Shown: positions 8,897-19,096, counted from the first letter of the stretch. The stretch: DNA of 48,952 bases from an uncultured Schlesneria sp. (GCA_903899985.1 CAIULL010000251.1:1-48952); one strand, 5' to 3'. Notes: a model not told the origin generated them from the letters alone. Translations and numbers: made by a program.

Positions 8897-10078
8897 ATGT
8901 TCGATCTCCCAGCGATTCAAGCCGCAATCCGTGACAGTCAACTCGACGGATGGCTCCTTTACGATTTTCGATCCAGCAATATTCTGGCGCGACGTATCCT
9001 GCAGTTTGCAGACGGGCCAGCCGGATCACGTCGATGGATGTATTTTATTCCCAGTGAAGGATCGCCAAAAAAACTCGTCCATCGTATTGAATCCGGTGCG
9101 CTTGATCATCTGCCTGGTGACAAACTGGTTTTTCTCAAATGGCAGGAGTTTGAAGCCGGCGTCGCCAGCCTGGTCGCAGGCCGGAAACGGGTGGCGATGG
9201 AGTATTCTCCACGTAACGGCAATCCCTATATTTCACGCGTTGACGCGGGAACCGTCGAACTCGTGAAGGCCAGTGGAGTCGATGTCATTCCCTCCGGTGA
9301 CCTAATTCAGTTGTTCGAAGCGGTCTGGGATGACGCTCAATGGGCCATGCACCTTGAAGCGAGTCGCCACACCGATTCGGCCTATGTCGCGGCATGGAGT
9401 TTCATCGCGAGCGAGATCCGATCACGGGGTGAGACAACCGAAGCGGCCGTTCGCGATGTGATCATGGCCCATTTCGCGAAACACGGCTTGACCACGTATC
9501 ACCCGCCGATCGTGGGTGTGAACGCCAACAGCGGTGATCCCCACTATGAAACGGGAACGGCACCGATCCGAAAGGATGACTTTGTCCTCGTCGATTTGTG
9601 GGCCAAGCTCGACAAGCCACGAGCCGTTTACAGCGACCTGACCCGCACCGGTTTCGTCGGTGACACTGTCCCTGCAAAATACGAAGCGATCTTTCAAATT
9701 GTCGCAGCAGCACGAGATGCCGCCATTCAACTTGTTCGTGACCGTTTCGCTGCCAAGCAGGTCTTACAGGGTTACGAAGTCGACGACGCATCGCGACGAG
9801 TCATCGAAAAAGCGGGTTACGGCGAATACTTCGTTCACCGAACGGGCCACAGCATCGGCCAGGAAACGCATGGTAACGGAGCGAACATCGATAACCTGGA
9901 AACCCACGAAACCCGTCGAATCCTCCCCGGCTGCTGCTTCTCGATTGAGCCGGGAATTTACCTGCCCGAATTCGGTGTCCGCAGCGAAGTCGATGTCTTC
10001 GTGGATCGAAGCGGCCAAGTCCACGTCACCGCCGGCGAACTTCAAACATCGGTCATCCCGATCTTGAAAGATTTTTGA
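8897..10078 (+). CDS. M24 family metallopeptidase (Xaa-Pro aminopeptidase-like)
   Basis: Cytoplasmic pita-bread-fold peptidase of 393 residues, expected to remove an N-terminal residue preceding proline, or to act on dipeptides. Seen: a creatinase-type N-terminal domain (about 1-150, DGWLLYDFRSSN) and the M24 catalytic domain with all five dinuclear-metal ligands recognisable: D233 (VLVDLW), D247 (YSDLTRTG), H318 (HRTGHSIG), E351 (SIEPGIY) and E364 (RSEVDVF). No signal peptide. The length fits bacterial PepQ/PepP-type proteins. It is not possible to decide aminopeptidase P versus prolidase by reading; one alternative is a creatinase-like C-N hydrolase. It is close behind the CPFC paralogues (45 bp), with no obvious functional link. 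Confidence 0.9.
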   Translation: MFDLPAIQAAIRDSQLDGWLLYDFRSSNILARRILQFADGPAGSRRWMYFIPSEGSPKKLVHRIESGALDHLPGDKLVFLKWQEFEAGVASLVAGRKRVAMEYSPRNGNPYISRVDAGTVELVKASGVDVIPSGDLIQLFEAVWDDAQWAMHLEASRHTDSAYVAAWSFIASEIRSRGETTEAAVRDVIMAHFAKHGLTTYHPPIVGVNANSGDPHYETGTAPIRKDDFVLVDLWAKLDKPRAVYSDLTRTGFVGDTVPAKYEAIFQIVAAARDAAIQLVRDRFAAKQVLQGYEVDDASRRVIEKAGYGEYFVHRTGHSIGQETHGNGANIDNLETHETRRILPGCCFSIEPGIYLPEFGVRSEVDVFVDRSGQVHVTAGELQTSVIPILKDF

Positions 10079-10429
10079 AGTTCGATCGAAGCCACAACAA
10101 CGCTAAAAAACTTGCAGCGAACCACAATCGACGGAAATTCTGCGCGTCAAATCGCATCACGCGTGTTGAGACTGCTGAGGCCGATCAAATCTGCCCTCCG
10201 TGATGGTTGCGGCTGACAAAATTTCGACCACCTGGAAATTCTCGGCCCATTCACAGGCCATTTCCGCGAGATCAAGAAGTAACGAACCGCTTCTTTTTGG
10301 CTTTGCCGAAATACAACTCAGCAGAATTCATCTTCGCAGCGAAGGAAGAATTTTCGCCCCTTGGGAAACGGCATCAATTTCGCACCTGAAGCCTGAGCCA
10401 TATCTTACAAGTGAAAAATGGGGCCAATC
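10079..10429. other. Intergenic region before the TPR gene
   Basis: About 350 bp with no credible gene and no strong hairpin terminator. It presumably carries the promoter of the TPR gene; the AT-richer part is just before 10430, but I cannot point to a reliable -35/-10 pair. Confidence 0.3.
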
Positions 10430-13400
10430 ATGTCGCGTTCGTTTTGGTTGATACTCTTAACGGCCTGCGCGTCGTCATCTGGTGTTTCGGCACAGGACCG
10501 GCTTTTGGGAAAGCCAGTAGTGGTCATCAAAGATAAGGCCACGCTCGAGGTGGGCGGCAAACCCTCGCGAACAGTCGTGGAAGGCTCGGTCTTTTTCGTC
10601 GACAAAGTTGATGGGGAATCGCTTTGGATCAACGCCGAACGAGCCTATTTGCGTCGAGCCGACGTCATCCCATTCGAGGACGCGCTCGCCCACTACACGC
10701 GAAAGCTGGAGACTGACAAAACAGCCAATAATTATCGGCATCGTTCCGAGATCTGGGGACGGAAAGGTGAATTCAACAACGCACTCGAAGACATGAACGA
10801 AGCCATCCGATTGAATCCAGCATCGTCGACCTTATTCAATGCCCGCGGAGTTCTGTGGGAACACAAGAAAGACTTGGACAAAGCGATCGAAGACTACAGC
10901 GAGGCGATTCGTTTAGACCTGAACAACGGCCTCGCATATCACAATCGCGGTAGTGCGTGGGGGAGAAAGAGGGACTTCGAAAAAGCGATCGCGGACTATA
11001 GTGAGGTATTGAAGCTGACGGATCCGAATGCGAAATCCGGTGTGTCGACCGAGCTCAATTTCACTGGTGGCGATCCGGTTTCCATTGTGAACTTGCGTGC
11101 GCGAACACTGAACCTTCGGGGTATGGCATGGGAACACAAAAGCGATTTCAACAGGGCAATCGCCGACTTCAGCGACGCGATTCGTTTAGACCCGAATTAC
11201 GGCAACGCATATCTCAATCGCGGGATCGCGTGGAGCAACAGGAATGACTTTGATCAGGCGATCGCGGATTATCATCAGGCGTTAAAGTATACGAACCCGA
11301 ATGAGAAAACTGGGATGTTCACGGGGCTGAAAGGCACGAGCCGGGATTCGGTTTCTGCGGTGAACTTGCGAGCGTGGACGCTGCAAAAACGTGGCGAGGC
11401 GTGGGAACATAAAAAAGATTACGATAAAGCACTCGCCGATTTCGAAGAAGCAATTTTGTTTGACCCGAGATTTCCGCTTCCACGAATTCACCGGCGCGGC
11501 GTTTGGCTTGCGTTGAAAGCCTGGGACAAACTGATCGTGGATTGCGATCTTGCCATCCAGGAGAACCCCACTGACGCCATGCTTTTCTATACGCGAGGCT
11601 ATGGCTTACATCAAAAGGGTGACTACGACAAAGCACTTGCCGATTACGAAGAAGCAATCCGGCTTGATCCGAAGTTTCAGCTTCCGCGATTCAAACGACG
11701 CGAAGTCTGGGGTACGTTGAAAGCCTGGGACAAACTGTTCGCCGATTGTGATCGGGCAATCCAGGAGAATCCCAAAGACGCCATGCAGATCTGTTCGCGA
11801 GGTTTGGCCTGGGAAAACAAACATGACTACGACAAAGCGCTCGCCGATTTCGAAGAGGCGATCCGCCTTGATCCAAAGCTTCAGCTTCCACGTATGCATC
11901 GACGCAGCGTCTGGTACGCATTGAAGGACTGGGACAAACTGATCGCGGATTGTAATAGTGCCATCAAGGAGAATCCCAAAGACACGATGCTTTTTGAACT
12001 CAGAGGTTTCGCAACACGGCATAAAGGTGACTTAAACAGCGCGATCGCAGATTTCAGCGAAGCGATTCGCTTAAACCCGAAGCTCCGCAGCGCCTATGAC
12101 AATCGTGGAGACGCATGGAGACTCAGGCATGACTTCGACAAGGCGATCGCCGACTATAACGAAGCATTGAAGCGTACAGAACCGGATGAGAAATCCATCG
12201 CGTTGAACGAGTCTGAAGAAACTGGGGGTGAGGTGTTTTCCACGGTTAATGCTCAAGCGCTGCTGCTGAACAAACGCGGCCTGGCATGGAGACACAAAAA
12301 GGAATACGACAAAGCGATTGTCGATTATGAAGAAGCAATCCGGCTGGACCCAAAGTTTCAGAATCCTCGAAATAACCGTCGCGACGCCTGGGTGGCGTTG
12401 AAAGCCTGGGATAAGCTGATCGCCGATTGTGATAGTGAAATCAAAATCAATCCCAACGACGCCACGCTGTTCAATTGGCGAGGTTCTGCATTCCAGCAAA
12501 AGGGTGACTTCAACAAAGCCCTTGCCGATTTCGAAGTAGCAATTCGGCTCAACCCGAAGTTTCAGCGACCTCGAAGCAACCGACGCTACATTTGGGAGAC
12601 GATGAAAGCGTGGGACACGCTCATCGCAGATTGTGATCGTGCGATTCACGAGAACCCCAACGATGCCGAGTCGTTCGATCAGCGCGGTTTCGTGTTTATG
12701 CACAAGGGTGACTACGACAAAGCGCTCGCCGATTACGACGAAGCAATCCGGCTTGATCCGCAGCTTCAGTCTGCTCACACCAAACGACGCATCGTTTTGG
12801 GTGCGATGATGGCCTGGGACAAGCTGATCGCCGATTGTGATGGAGCGATCAAAGAAAATCCCAACGATGCCACGCTGTTCTACTTGCGTGGAATCGCGTT
12901 TCACTCAAAGGGCGAAAACGACAAGGCGCTCGCCGATCTGAAGGAAGCACTTCGGCTGGATCCAAAAATTGAACTTCCAGTAAGCATTCGACTTGTCGTT
13001 TTGGGTGCGCTGAAGTCATGGGACAAACTGATCGCGGATTGTGACCGTGCGATCAAAGAGAATCCCAATGATGCCACACTGTTCAATTGGCGAGGCGTGG
13101 CCTGGGAAAACAAAAAAGATTACGACAAAGCGCTTGCCGATTTCGACGAAGCAATCCGGATTGATCCGAAGTTTCGGCTTCCTCGATTCCACCGACGCGA
13201 AGTCTGGGGTGCGTTGAACGCCTGGGACAAGCTGATCGCAGATTGTGATAGTGAGATCCGATTGAATCCCAACGACGCCGCGACGTTCAACTTGCGAGGC
13301 GTGGCCTGGGTAAACAAGAAGGATTATGACAAAGCGCTTGCCGATTTCGACGAAGCAATCCGGATTGATCCACAATTTCAGCCTCCTCGAGGCCACCGAC

Positions 13401-14593
13401 GCCAAGTTTGGGGAGCTTTGAAAGCGTGGGACAAGCTGATTGCCGACTGTGACAGCGAGATCCAATTGAATCCCAACGACGCCGTGATGTTCAGTTTGCG
13501 AGCTGCGGTCTGGTCAAACAAAATGGACTACGAAAAGGCGCTTGCCGATTTCGACGAAGCAATCCGGATTGATCCAACCGATCAACTCAATCGAAGCCAC
13601 CGACGAAACATTTTGTATACATTGAAAGCATGGGACAAGCTGATCGTGGACTGCGATGCCGCGATCAAAGAACACCCCAAGGACGCCACGCTTTTCAACT
13701 TCCGTGGTGTCGCTGCTCAACAAAAGGGTGATTACGAGAACGCGCTTGCCGATTTCGACGAATCGATCCGACTGGACCCGAAGTCTCCGCATCCGAGGCG
13801 CTACCGACGCGATGTCTGGTTTGCATTGAAAGCCTGGGACAAGCTGATCGCAGACTGTGATACTGCGATCAAAGAGAATCGCAAGGATGCCACATTATTC
13901 AATTTGCGCGGCTTAGCTTGGGAAAAGAAAAAGGTTTACGACAAAGCTCTTGCTGATTACGAAGAGGCAATACAGCTTGACCCGAACGATCAATCCCCGC
14001 GAAGCAACCGACGCGACGTGTGGAATGAATTGAAAGCATGGGACAAATTGATCGCGGACTGCGATCGTGCGATCAAAGGAAATTCTGAAGACGCCACGTT
14101 ATTCAATTGGCGAGGCGTGGCCTGGGAACGAAAACAGGATTATGACAAAGCCCTCGCCAACTTCGAAGAAGCGATCCGGCTGGACCCTGGAAACCAACTC
14201 TGGCGAAGCAACCGGCGTGACGTTTGGGGAAAACGCGGCGAGTGGGACAGGGTTGCTTCCGATCTGGAGGCAACGTTGGCAGACGGGACATCGACAGCCG
14301 GAACATATAATGAACTCGGCTGGCTGCGAGCAACATGCCCCGTTGAAAAACATCGAAATGGTCAACAGGCCGTTGAATATGCCACCAAAGCATGCGAACT
14401 AAGCGAATGGAAAGACTCCGGTTTTATCGGGACTCTTGCCGCCGCATACGCAGAAACAGGCGAATTTGATAATGCGCTCAAGCAGCTCGACAAAGCGGTG
14501 GCAATGGATCCGACAATCTATCCTGAAAGCCGCCGCGATATGCGAAACGCCTTCAATGAAAAGAAGCCGTATCACAGGTTGCCGACGAAATGA
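10430..14593 (+). CDS. Very long TPR-repeat exported protein
   Basis: About 1387 residues. Seen: signal peptide MSRSFWLILLTACASSSGVSAQ; a small N-terminal beta domain (about 25-80) of the kind preceding TPRs in planctomycetes; then roughly thirty tetratricopeptide repeats. In much of the protein two 34-residue repeats form a 68-residue unit: a classical TPR (KxDYDKALADFEEAIRLDPK) followed by a variant (HRRxVWxALKAWDKLIADCD...ENPxDA). The C-terminus (about 1300-1387) is a TPR cap with LGWLRATCP and TKACELSEWKDSGFIGTLAAAYAE. TPR arrays act as protein-binding scaffolds; the partner is unknown. ATG 10418 is an alternative start four codons upstream; 10430 gives the cleaner signal peptide. At DNA level the units are similar enough to recombine, so copy number may vary between strains. 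It is convergent with the next gene (44 bp between stops). Confidence 0.9.
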   Translation: MSRSFWLILLTACASSSGVSAQDRLLGKPVVVIKDKATLEVGGKPSRTVVEGSVFFVDKVDGESLWINAERAYLRRADVIPFEDALAHYTRKLETDKTANNYRHRSEIWGRKGEFNNALEDMNEAIRLNPASSTLFNARGVLWEHKKDLDKAIEDYSEAIRLDLNNGLAYHNRGSAWGRKRDFEKAIADYSEVLKLTDPNAKSGVSTELNFTGGDPVSIVNLRARTLNLRGMAWEHKSDFNRAIADFSDAIRLDPNYGNAYLNRGIAWSNRNDFDQAIADYHQALKYTNPNEKTGMFTGLKGTSRDSVSAVNLRAWTLQKRGEAWEHKKDYDKALADFEEAILFDPRFPLPRIHRRGVWLALKAWDKLIVDCDLAIQENPTDAMLFYTRGYGLHQKGDYDKALADYEEAIRLDPKFQLPRFKRREVWGTLKAWDKLFADCDRAIQENPKDAMQICSRGLAWENKHDYDKALADFEEAIRLDPKLQLPRMHRRSVWYALKDWDKLIADCNSAIKENPKDTMLFELRGFATRHKGDLNSAIADFSEAIRLNPKLRSAYDNRGDAWRLRHDFDKAIADYNEALKRTEPDEKSIALNESEETGGEVFSTVNAQALLLNKRGLAWRHKKEYDKAIVDYEEAIRLDPKFQNPRNNRRDAWVALKAWDKLIADCDSEIKINPNDATLFNWRGSAFQQKGDFNKALADFEVAIRLNPKFQRPRSNRRYIWETMKAWDTLIADCDRAIHENPNDAESFDQRGFVFMHKGDYDKALADYDEAIRLDPQLQSAHTKRRIVLGAMMAWDKLIADCDGAIKENPNDATLFYLRGIAFHSKGENDKALADLKEALRLDPKIELPVSIRLVVLGALKSWDKLIADCDRAIKENPNDATLFNWRGVAWENKKDYDKALADFDEAIRIDPKFRLPRFHRREVWGALNAWDKLIADCDSEIRLNPNDAATFNLRGVAWVNKKDYDKALADFDEAIRIDPQFQPPRGHRRQVWGALKAWDKLIADCDSEIQLNPNDAVMFSLRAAVWSNKMDYEKALADFDEAIRIDPTDQLNRSHRRNILYTLKAWDKLIVDCDAAIKEHPKDATLFNFRGVAAQQKGDYENALADFDESIRLDPKSPHPRRYRRDVWFALKAWDKLIADCDTAIKENRKDATLFNLRGLAWEKKKVYDKALADYEEAIQLDPNDQSPRSNRRDVWNELKAWDKLIADCDRAIKGNSEDATLFNWRGVAWERKQDYDKALANFEEAIRLDPGNQLWRSNRRDVWGKRGEWDRVASDLEATLADGTSTAGTYNELGWLRATCPVEKHRNGQQAVEYATKACELSEWKDSGFIGTLAAAYAETGEFDNALKQLDKAVAMDPTIYPESRRDMRNAFNEKKPYHRLPTK

Positions 14594-14637
14594 AATTGCA
14601 ATTGGTATTCGCTGTTGCTCGACGATGCCTCGATTCC

Positions 14638-16524
14638 TTACTTCTTGAAATCCAGTCCCGGATCGTCTGGTGCTCCGCCGTAAAGCTTGAAGTTGAAGCC
14701 ATTGTCCGACAGCACGACAAGACCGGGCATCTGAGCACCGTCGGCTCGCTCAAGGACGAGGACCGCACCATCCACTGAGTATTTCCCGCCGAATTCCTGC
14801 TTCTTTCCTGCTTGCTCGTAAGACCACGTGAACTTTGAATCGGTGGTCAATTCGAGGGAAAAGGTTGAACCATCAGGTCGCTTGGCGGTCCATTTGCCAA
14901 CGATCTTTGCCGCGTCAATCGATTGTGGCGCGACAGGTTGATCGCCAGACGCTGTGGCATCGGGGGGCTGAGGAGTCGGCTGGCTGGCCTCTTTTGAGGC
15001 CTGGTCTTCCCCGACGAGCTTGAGAAGTTGCGCCGACAGCTGATCATTCGGCAGCAGCTCCACAACATGCGCGTACTGTTTACGAGCTGCGTCGGGGTGC
15101 CCACAAGCAAGATAATGGTAAGCCAGAACGAACCGTCCTTCGGCGGCGGACGGATTGGCGTTGGTGTAAGCCTCGAGCGCTCGTAACTGTTCCGTATAAG
15201 TCGTTACGCTGGCGTACATACCACCCAGGGTCGTCCAGTCCCATCCGGGTCCGGCTGACAATACGGCGTACAATGTTGCCGCGGCCTGCTTGTAGTCTTT
15301 CGTCGCGAAGAAAATCAAAGCACGAAATTCGTGCAAGGCGGCGTCCTTCGGCAGGGCCTTGATCGCCGCATCGATTTCGCGTGATGCCGTCGCATAGTCT
15401 AACTGCTTAAATGCCGTGCGAGCCAATTCCAGGTGGGCTGTCCCCTCCTGCACTTCGGCGGACGTCGACTGATTATTGGCAGCAGGCACAGCAACACCAG
15501 AGGCGTCCACGATCGTCGCGTCGCCGGGCTGCTGGTTGATCACCGTGATTGGCTGTGAATAGTCGTAATACGCGGAAGTGCCGCCGCTGCTGACATAGTA
15601 GGGATTGCTATAACTTGCATAGCCTGAATTATACATGATCGAGCCGAGTGCCCAGGCACCAAGCCCCCATGTGATCGGTGCGGCATACCACGGACGTCCC
15701 CAATATCCGCCCCAGCCACCGTGCCAGTAACCACCCCAGCCACCATTCCAGTAGCCGTGGTTGTACCCATTGGCGTAACCGTGTGCCCAGCCATTCCAGT
15801 ACCCGCCACCCGCAGGGTGGTTCCAGTTGCCATTCCAATTGCCATGCTGCCAGTTGTTGTAGTACGGGCGATTGGAGGCGATGTTAATGTTGTTGTGAAT
15901 GTTGTTGAAATTATTGTTACCGATCTGGCCGATGTTCGTACGGTTTCCGATATTTGTCCGGTTACCGATGTCCGTACGATTGCCGATTCCGCCCCCGATA
16001 TTCGTGCGGTCGCCAATCCCTCCGTTGACATTGGGGCGCATCCCACCTTGATTTCCCCCCGCAAATGGGTTGCGCTCGCCATTTAATCCGCCGCCGAAGC
16101 GATTTCCGCCACCATCGAACTGGGGCCGATTTCCGCCGCCGAAATTCTGCTGGAAAGATCCTCCACCGACGGGATGACTGAAGGAGGGACTATGATTGGA
16201 GATATTGCCAATATCCGGTCTCGCACCACCTCCAAAGTTCGACCCTCCACCAATTCCGCCGCCCCCAAAGTTAGGCCGCGCGCCACCGCCACCAAAGTTG
16301 CCTCCGCTAAAACCTCCGCCCCCACCCCCGCCGAAGTTGGGTCGTGCTCCACCACCGCCGCCAAACCCGCCGCCACCACCACCAAAGCTGGGGCGAGCTC
16401 CTCCACCACCACCAAAGCCGCCCCCGCCACCACCTCGACCGCCGAAACCGCGCGCGAAGACCGCTTCAGAGGGTATTAACATCGCCGCAGATAACAAGAC
16501 GGCACAGACAGAATTGATTCTCAT
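14638..16524 (-). CDS. Glycine-rich exported protein with C-terminal TPR and small beta domain
   Basis: 628 residues. Seen: signal peptide (residues 1-25, ending FARG); a low-complexity segment (about 25-280) of GGGGFGGGGGARP-type repeats, then Asn/Gly-rich IGNRTNIG repeats and a Trp/Tyr/Gly-rich stretch (NGYWNHGY-like); a helical TPR-like region (about 350-510, AHLELARTAFKQLDYATASREID, AALHEFRALIFFATKDYKQAA); and a C-terminal beta domain (about 540-628, IVGKWTAKRPDGSTFSLELTTDSKFTW) resembling lipocalin-like DUFs. The cell envelope is the likely location. The repetitive DNA at about 16,170-16,470 creates long proline-rich antisense reading frames that are not genes. 56 bp downstream of the NTF2-like gene on the same strand, so probably one transcription unit. 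Function unknown. Confidence 0.85.
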   Translation of the reverse strand: MRINSVCAVLLSAAMLIPSEAVFARGFGGRGGGGGGFGGGGGARPSFGGGGGGFGGGGGARPNFGGGGGGGFSGGNFGGGGARPNFGGGGIGGGSNFGGGARPDIGNISNHSPSFSHPVGGGSFQQNFGGGNRPQFDGGGNRFGGGLNGERNPFAGGNQGGMRPNVNGGIGDRTNIGGGIGNRTDIGNRTNIGNRTNIGQIGNNNFNNIHNNINIASNRPYYNNWQHGNWNGNWNHPAGGGYWNGWAHGYANGYNHGYWNGGWGGYWHGGWGGYWGRPWYAAPITWGLGAWALGSIMYNSGYASYSNPYYVSSGGTSAYYDYSQPITVINQQPGDATIVDASGVAVPAANNQSTSAEVQEGTAHLELARTAFKQLDYATASREIDAAIKALPKDAALHEFRALIFFATKDYKQAAATLYAVLSAGPGWDWTTLGGMYASVTTYTEQLRALEAYTNANPSAAEGRFVLAYHYLACGHPDAARKQYAHVVELLPNDQLSAQLLKLVGEDQASKEASQPTPQPPDATASGDQPVAPQSIDAAKIVGKWTAKRPDGSTFSLELTTDSKFTWSYEQAGKKQEFGGKYSVDGAVLVLERADGAQMPGLVVLSDNGFNFKLYGGAPDDPGLDFKK

Positions 16525-16580
16525 GGTTTGATTCTCTTGATCAGTCCGATGCGGTTGAATTCGTAAAAGCTGTCAGGCAC

Positions 16581-17681
16581 CTATTCTGCCGGAAGCGGAG
16601 GCCGTCGTTTGACAATAATCTCTTGAATGTCTTCGATCGATTCGCCATCGATGATGCGGTCGATTGATCCCCAGGCGGTCGTATCAGCGTCGATGGGCCG
16701 GTAATAATTCGTCGACGAGCCCGTTTCGCCGTTTGCGGTTGCTCCCTGCATTTTCACAATCCAGCGGTCTCCAGCGTTCACCCAGAATCCTGTGGAATGC
16801 CCCCCGTGCGAATCAAAGATCCATGATTGAAACTGCTTCGTCACTGCGTTCCATCCAATGCGGACCGTTCCGGACATGGCAACCTGGCCAGCAACGTTGA
16901 CCTTGAAATCCTGCATCAGAAAGTTGCCATTGTCGTGCCATCGGCAGACGGTGTGCACCACGGAGTCGGGGCCTTCCTGAATCCATTCGCCGACCAGCCA
17001 CGAGAGATCTCGTTCAAGGTGGTCATGGGGAGTCAAAGCGGCGGGCGGAGCATTCCAGTCGCGAACACAGGCAAGTTGCCAATTCCCGTCGACCTTCACA
17101 TGGATGGCAACATAGACCGTGGCATCTTCAGGATCTTCCTTTGAGTCTTTCGACCGTGCCGATCCTTCCTCAATGGCCAGCATGGGTGTCAGCACGCGGA
17201 TCGAGGTGATATCGACCTCCATCGAGGCGTCAGGAAAATTCTTGAACACACTCGCGAATGCTTCTTGGATCTTCTCCCGCCCCTTCACGACGCCGTCGTT
17301 CTCATCGATCATTTCCGCTTTCGGTGAAAACAGCGACGCCAGCCCTTTGGAGTCGTGCGCGTTGTAAAACTTTGTAAAGGCTACGGCAGTGGCGCGGATC
17401 GCGCGTTCGTCCTGGTCTACGGGCGTCGTCGCGCCCCGGGCGATAGCGGGGTCGGCAGGCTTCTTCTCCGCGTCGGCGGGCTTGTTGCCGGCGTCGACCT
17501 TAGGAACCAGTTGAATTCTCTTTTTGACAAGTTCTGGCGCTGCGCCGCCGGCTGCGACTCTTGGCTTGATCAAGTCGACCGCAGTGTCGACCTGTTTATC
17601 ACGATCCTGCGCCCGGGCGAAGTCACCGCCAAACGCAACAATGACGATCGAAGCAAACACAATTCCGCGATTGATACTCAT
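16581..17681 (-). CDS. Exported NTF2-like (SgcJ/EcaC-type) protein
   Basis: 366 residues: signal peptide MSINRGIVFASIVIVAFGGDFARAQ, a low-complexity Lys/Ala/Pro linker (to about 90), an NTF2/SnoaL-like cone domain (about 95-215: IRATAVAFTKFYNAHDSKGLASLFSPKAEMIDENDG, then WQLACVRDW), and a second beta-rich domain (about 220-360: DLSWLVGEWIQEG, GTVRIGWNAVTKQFQSWIFDSHGGHSTG) similar in pattern to DUF1579-like lipocalin folds. SgcJ/EcaC family members are usually called oxidoreductases or ketosteroid-isomerase-like, but catalysis is rarely shown. The gene is upstream of, and probably co-transcribed with, the glycine-rich TPR gene. The activity is unproven; a ligand-binding secreted protein is equally likely. 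Confidence 0.8.
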   Translation of the reverse strand: MSINRGIVFASIVIVAFGGDFARAQDRDKQVDTAVDLIKPRVAAGGAAPELVKKRIQLVPKVDAGNKPADAEKKPADPAIARGATTPVDQDERAIRATAVAFTKFYNAHDSKGLASLFSPKAEMIDENDGVVKGREKIQEAFASVFKNFPDASMEVDITSIRVLTPMLAIEEGSARSKDSKEDPEDATVYVAIHVKVDGNWQLACVRDWNAPPAALTPHDHLERDLSWLVGEWIQEGPDSVVHTVCRWHDNGNFLMQDFKVNVAGQVAMSGTVRIGWNAVTKQFQSWIFDSHGGHSTGFWVNAGDRWIVKMQGATANGETGSSTNYYRPIDADTTAWGSIDRIIDGESIEDIQEIIVKRRPPLPAE

Positions 17682-17988
17682 GGTGCCCGCTGCAAAAAAG
17701 GGGGTTCGAAAAGACCAGGAAAGTGCAGATGCGACACGGCCCTTAGACGCCCCTATTATAATCGTGGCGACCGTGCGAAGCGAGGATCGGCGGCGTGATC
17801 AAACTTGCAGGTGTCAGCAACACGCGTGATTTTTTAGTATGGGATGCAATCGCTCGTTCGATCTTCGTCAGGATCACATGTGGTGATCCAACCTGAGTGT
17901 CGGCCCGCCCGGAAAACTCCCCTTCCGTCCCGACCTGATCTCGCCCTGGACGACAACGGCCAGGCCGCTTCGATATCGAAAAGCCTGT
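17682..17988. other. Intergenic region
   Basis: Roughly 300 bp between two minus-strand genes. TATTATAAT at about 17,754-17,762 is AT-rich and could be part of a -10 region, but no matching -35 was identified. No gene or strong hairpin seen. Confidence 0.3.
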
Positions 17989-18885
17989 TCAATTTACTCT
18001 GGAGACCACATCGGGTTCGTTGGAGCGAGACTCGGCAGTGGCCACTGGCGCTGCCGAGTCAGGTACTGGCGTGGTTGCGGCCACTGGCGGGAAGATCGGG
18101 TTCATGAGCTGGTCGACGAGGGAATCCGACATCGCCCCTTGAATTCCGTAATCCGACGGCCATCTGGCAGGCAGATAAAGCGTCCCGAAAAGCCAGTCGA
18201 TCCAGGGCCAGGTCGCACAGTAGTTGCGGTCGATCGGCCCGGATTTGGTGTGATGCCAGTGGTGGAACGCGGGGGTGGAGATCAGCCACTCAAGCGGTCC
18301 GAGCCGCCAGTTCAAGTTGGCGTGAATAAAGAACCCCCAGACAATCCCGATCATTTTGACAGCGAGCGCCACGTCGCTTCCCCCCTGCTCCCTGGTCGGC
18401 CCCGCCAGACCCAGTACGTATAACGGAACCAGGCCACAGAAATGGCCGAAGACTATGTCGAACGGATGAGCCCGACTGCTGACCAGGAAGTCCATCTCCT
18501 CGGCGCTGTGGTGAACTGCGTGGAACCGCCAGAGGAATGGTACTTCATGGCACCAGCGATGGCCCCAGTAATAACCGATATCCACAAAAATCAGCCCCGC
18601 GACAATGCGAGCCCAGGGGGGCAACGACCCTGCGGCCTCGAGCATAAAGCCTGGAACGTAACGGTGCGCCAGCCAGGCGAGCGCACTGACCGGGACCGCG
18701 AGCAGGACGGCCGGGACGAGACCGCTGATGAAGTAATACGCCAGGTCAACGCCAACCCCCTTGCGAAAAATCTTCTGAGGCTGGACCGAAAAGATTCGCT
18801 CCAGCGGGACGAAGATCACGACCAGAATCAACAGCCACGCGCTGAGACGAGCGACATCAGCAACGACGGAAGGGACTTGCGTCAT
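17989..18885 (-). CDS. Sterol desaturase / fatty acid hydroxylase superfamily membrane protein
   Basis: About 298 residues, an integral membrane di-iron oxygenase of the ERG3/ERG25/AlkB-like superfamily. Seen: hydrophobic segments near residues 10-30, 50-75, 90-110 and 165-200, and the histidine clusters GHRWCHE, FHAVHHS and FHHWHHT that bind the two irons on the cytoplasmic face. The substrate is a lipid (sterol, fatty acid, carotenoid or alkyl ether); none can be chosen from sequence. The frame is open to 18960, but the ATG at 18885 is preferred because CCAGGA lies five bases upstream and the 25-residue extension (polar, GC-rich) does not look like protein. Some planctomycetes make sterol-like lipids, but that is only background, not evidence here. 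Confidence 0.85.
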   Translation of the reverse strand: MTQVPSVVADVARLSAWLLILVVIFVPLERIFSVQPQKIFRKGVGVDLAYYFISGLVPAVLLAVPVSALAWLAHRYVPGFMLEAAGSLPPWARIVAGLIFVDIGYYWGHRWCHEVPFLWRFHAVHHSAEEMDFLVSSRAHPFDIVFGHFCGLVPLYVLGLAGPTREQGGSDVALAVKMIGIVWGFFIHANLNWRLGPLEWLISTPAFHHWHHTKSGPIDRNYCATWPWIDWLFGTLYLPARWPSDYGIQGAMSDSLVDQLMNPIFPPVAATTPVPDSAAPVATAESRSNEPDVVSRVN

Positions 18886-19063
18886 GGTTCCTGGAGCCTT
18901 TTCTTTTGAAAGGAGCGGCTTTTCCAGAGGGCAGGGCTTCCCCGCCCCGACGGTCACCATCGGCAGGGCAATCGCAGCCCTGCGCGGGACGCTTCGACCG
19001 GCACGGGACCGGACTGAGACGCGCGGAACAGCGAGACGAGGAATTCACGCACGATCATACATA

Positions 19064-19096
19064 AAGGCCGGTTGGAACGAAGCCCCAAACGGCCTT
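19064..19096 (-). terminator. Likely terminator of first PEP-CTERM gene
   Basis: AAGGCCG (seen at 19064-19070) pairs with CGGCCTT (19090-19096), extended by TTGG/CCAA. On the minus strand it lies about 30 nt after the stop of the PEP-CTERM gene and is followed by only a short TTTAT run, so it is a weak intrinsic terminator at best. Confidence 0.45.

Noticed and set aside
16196-16531. Plus-strand proline-rich reading frame (APPPPPKL repeats)
   Set aside because: It is the antisense of the glycine-rich repeat of the real minus-strand gene; GGN codons read as CCN on the other strand.
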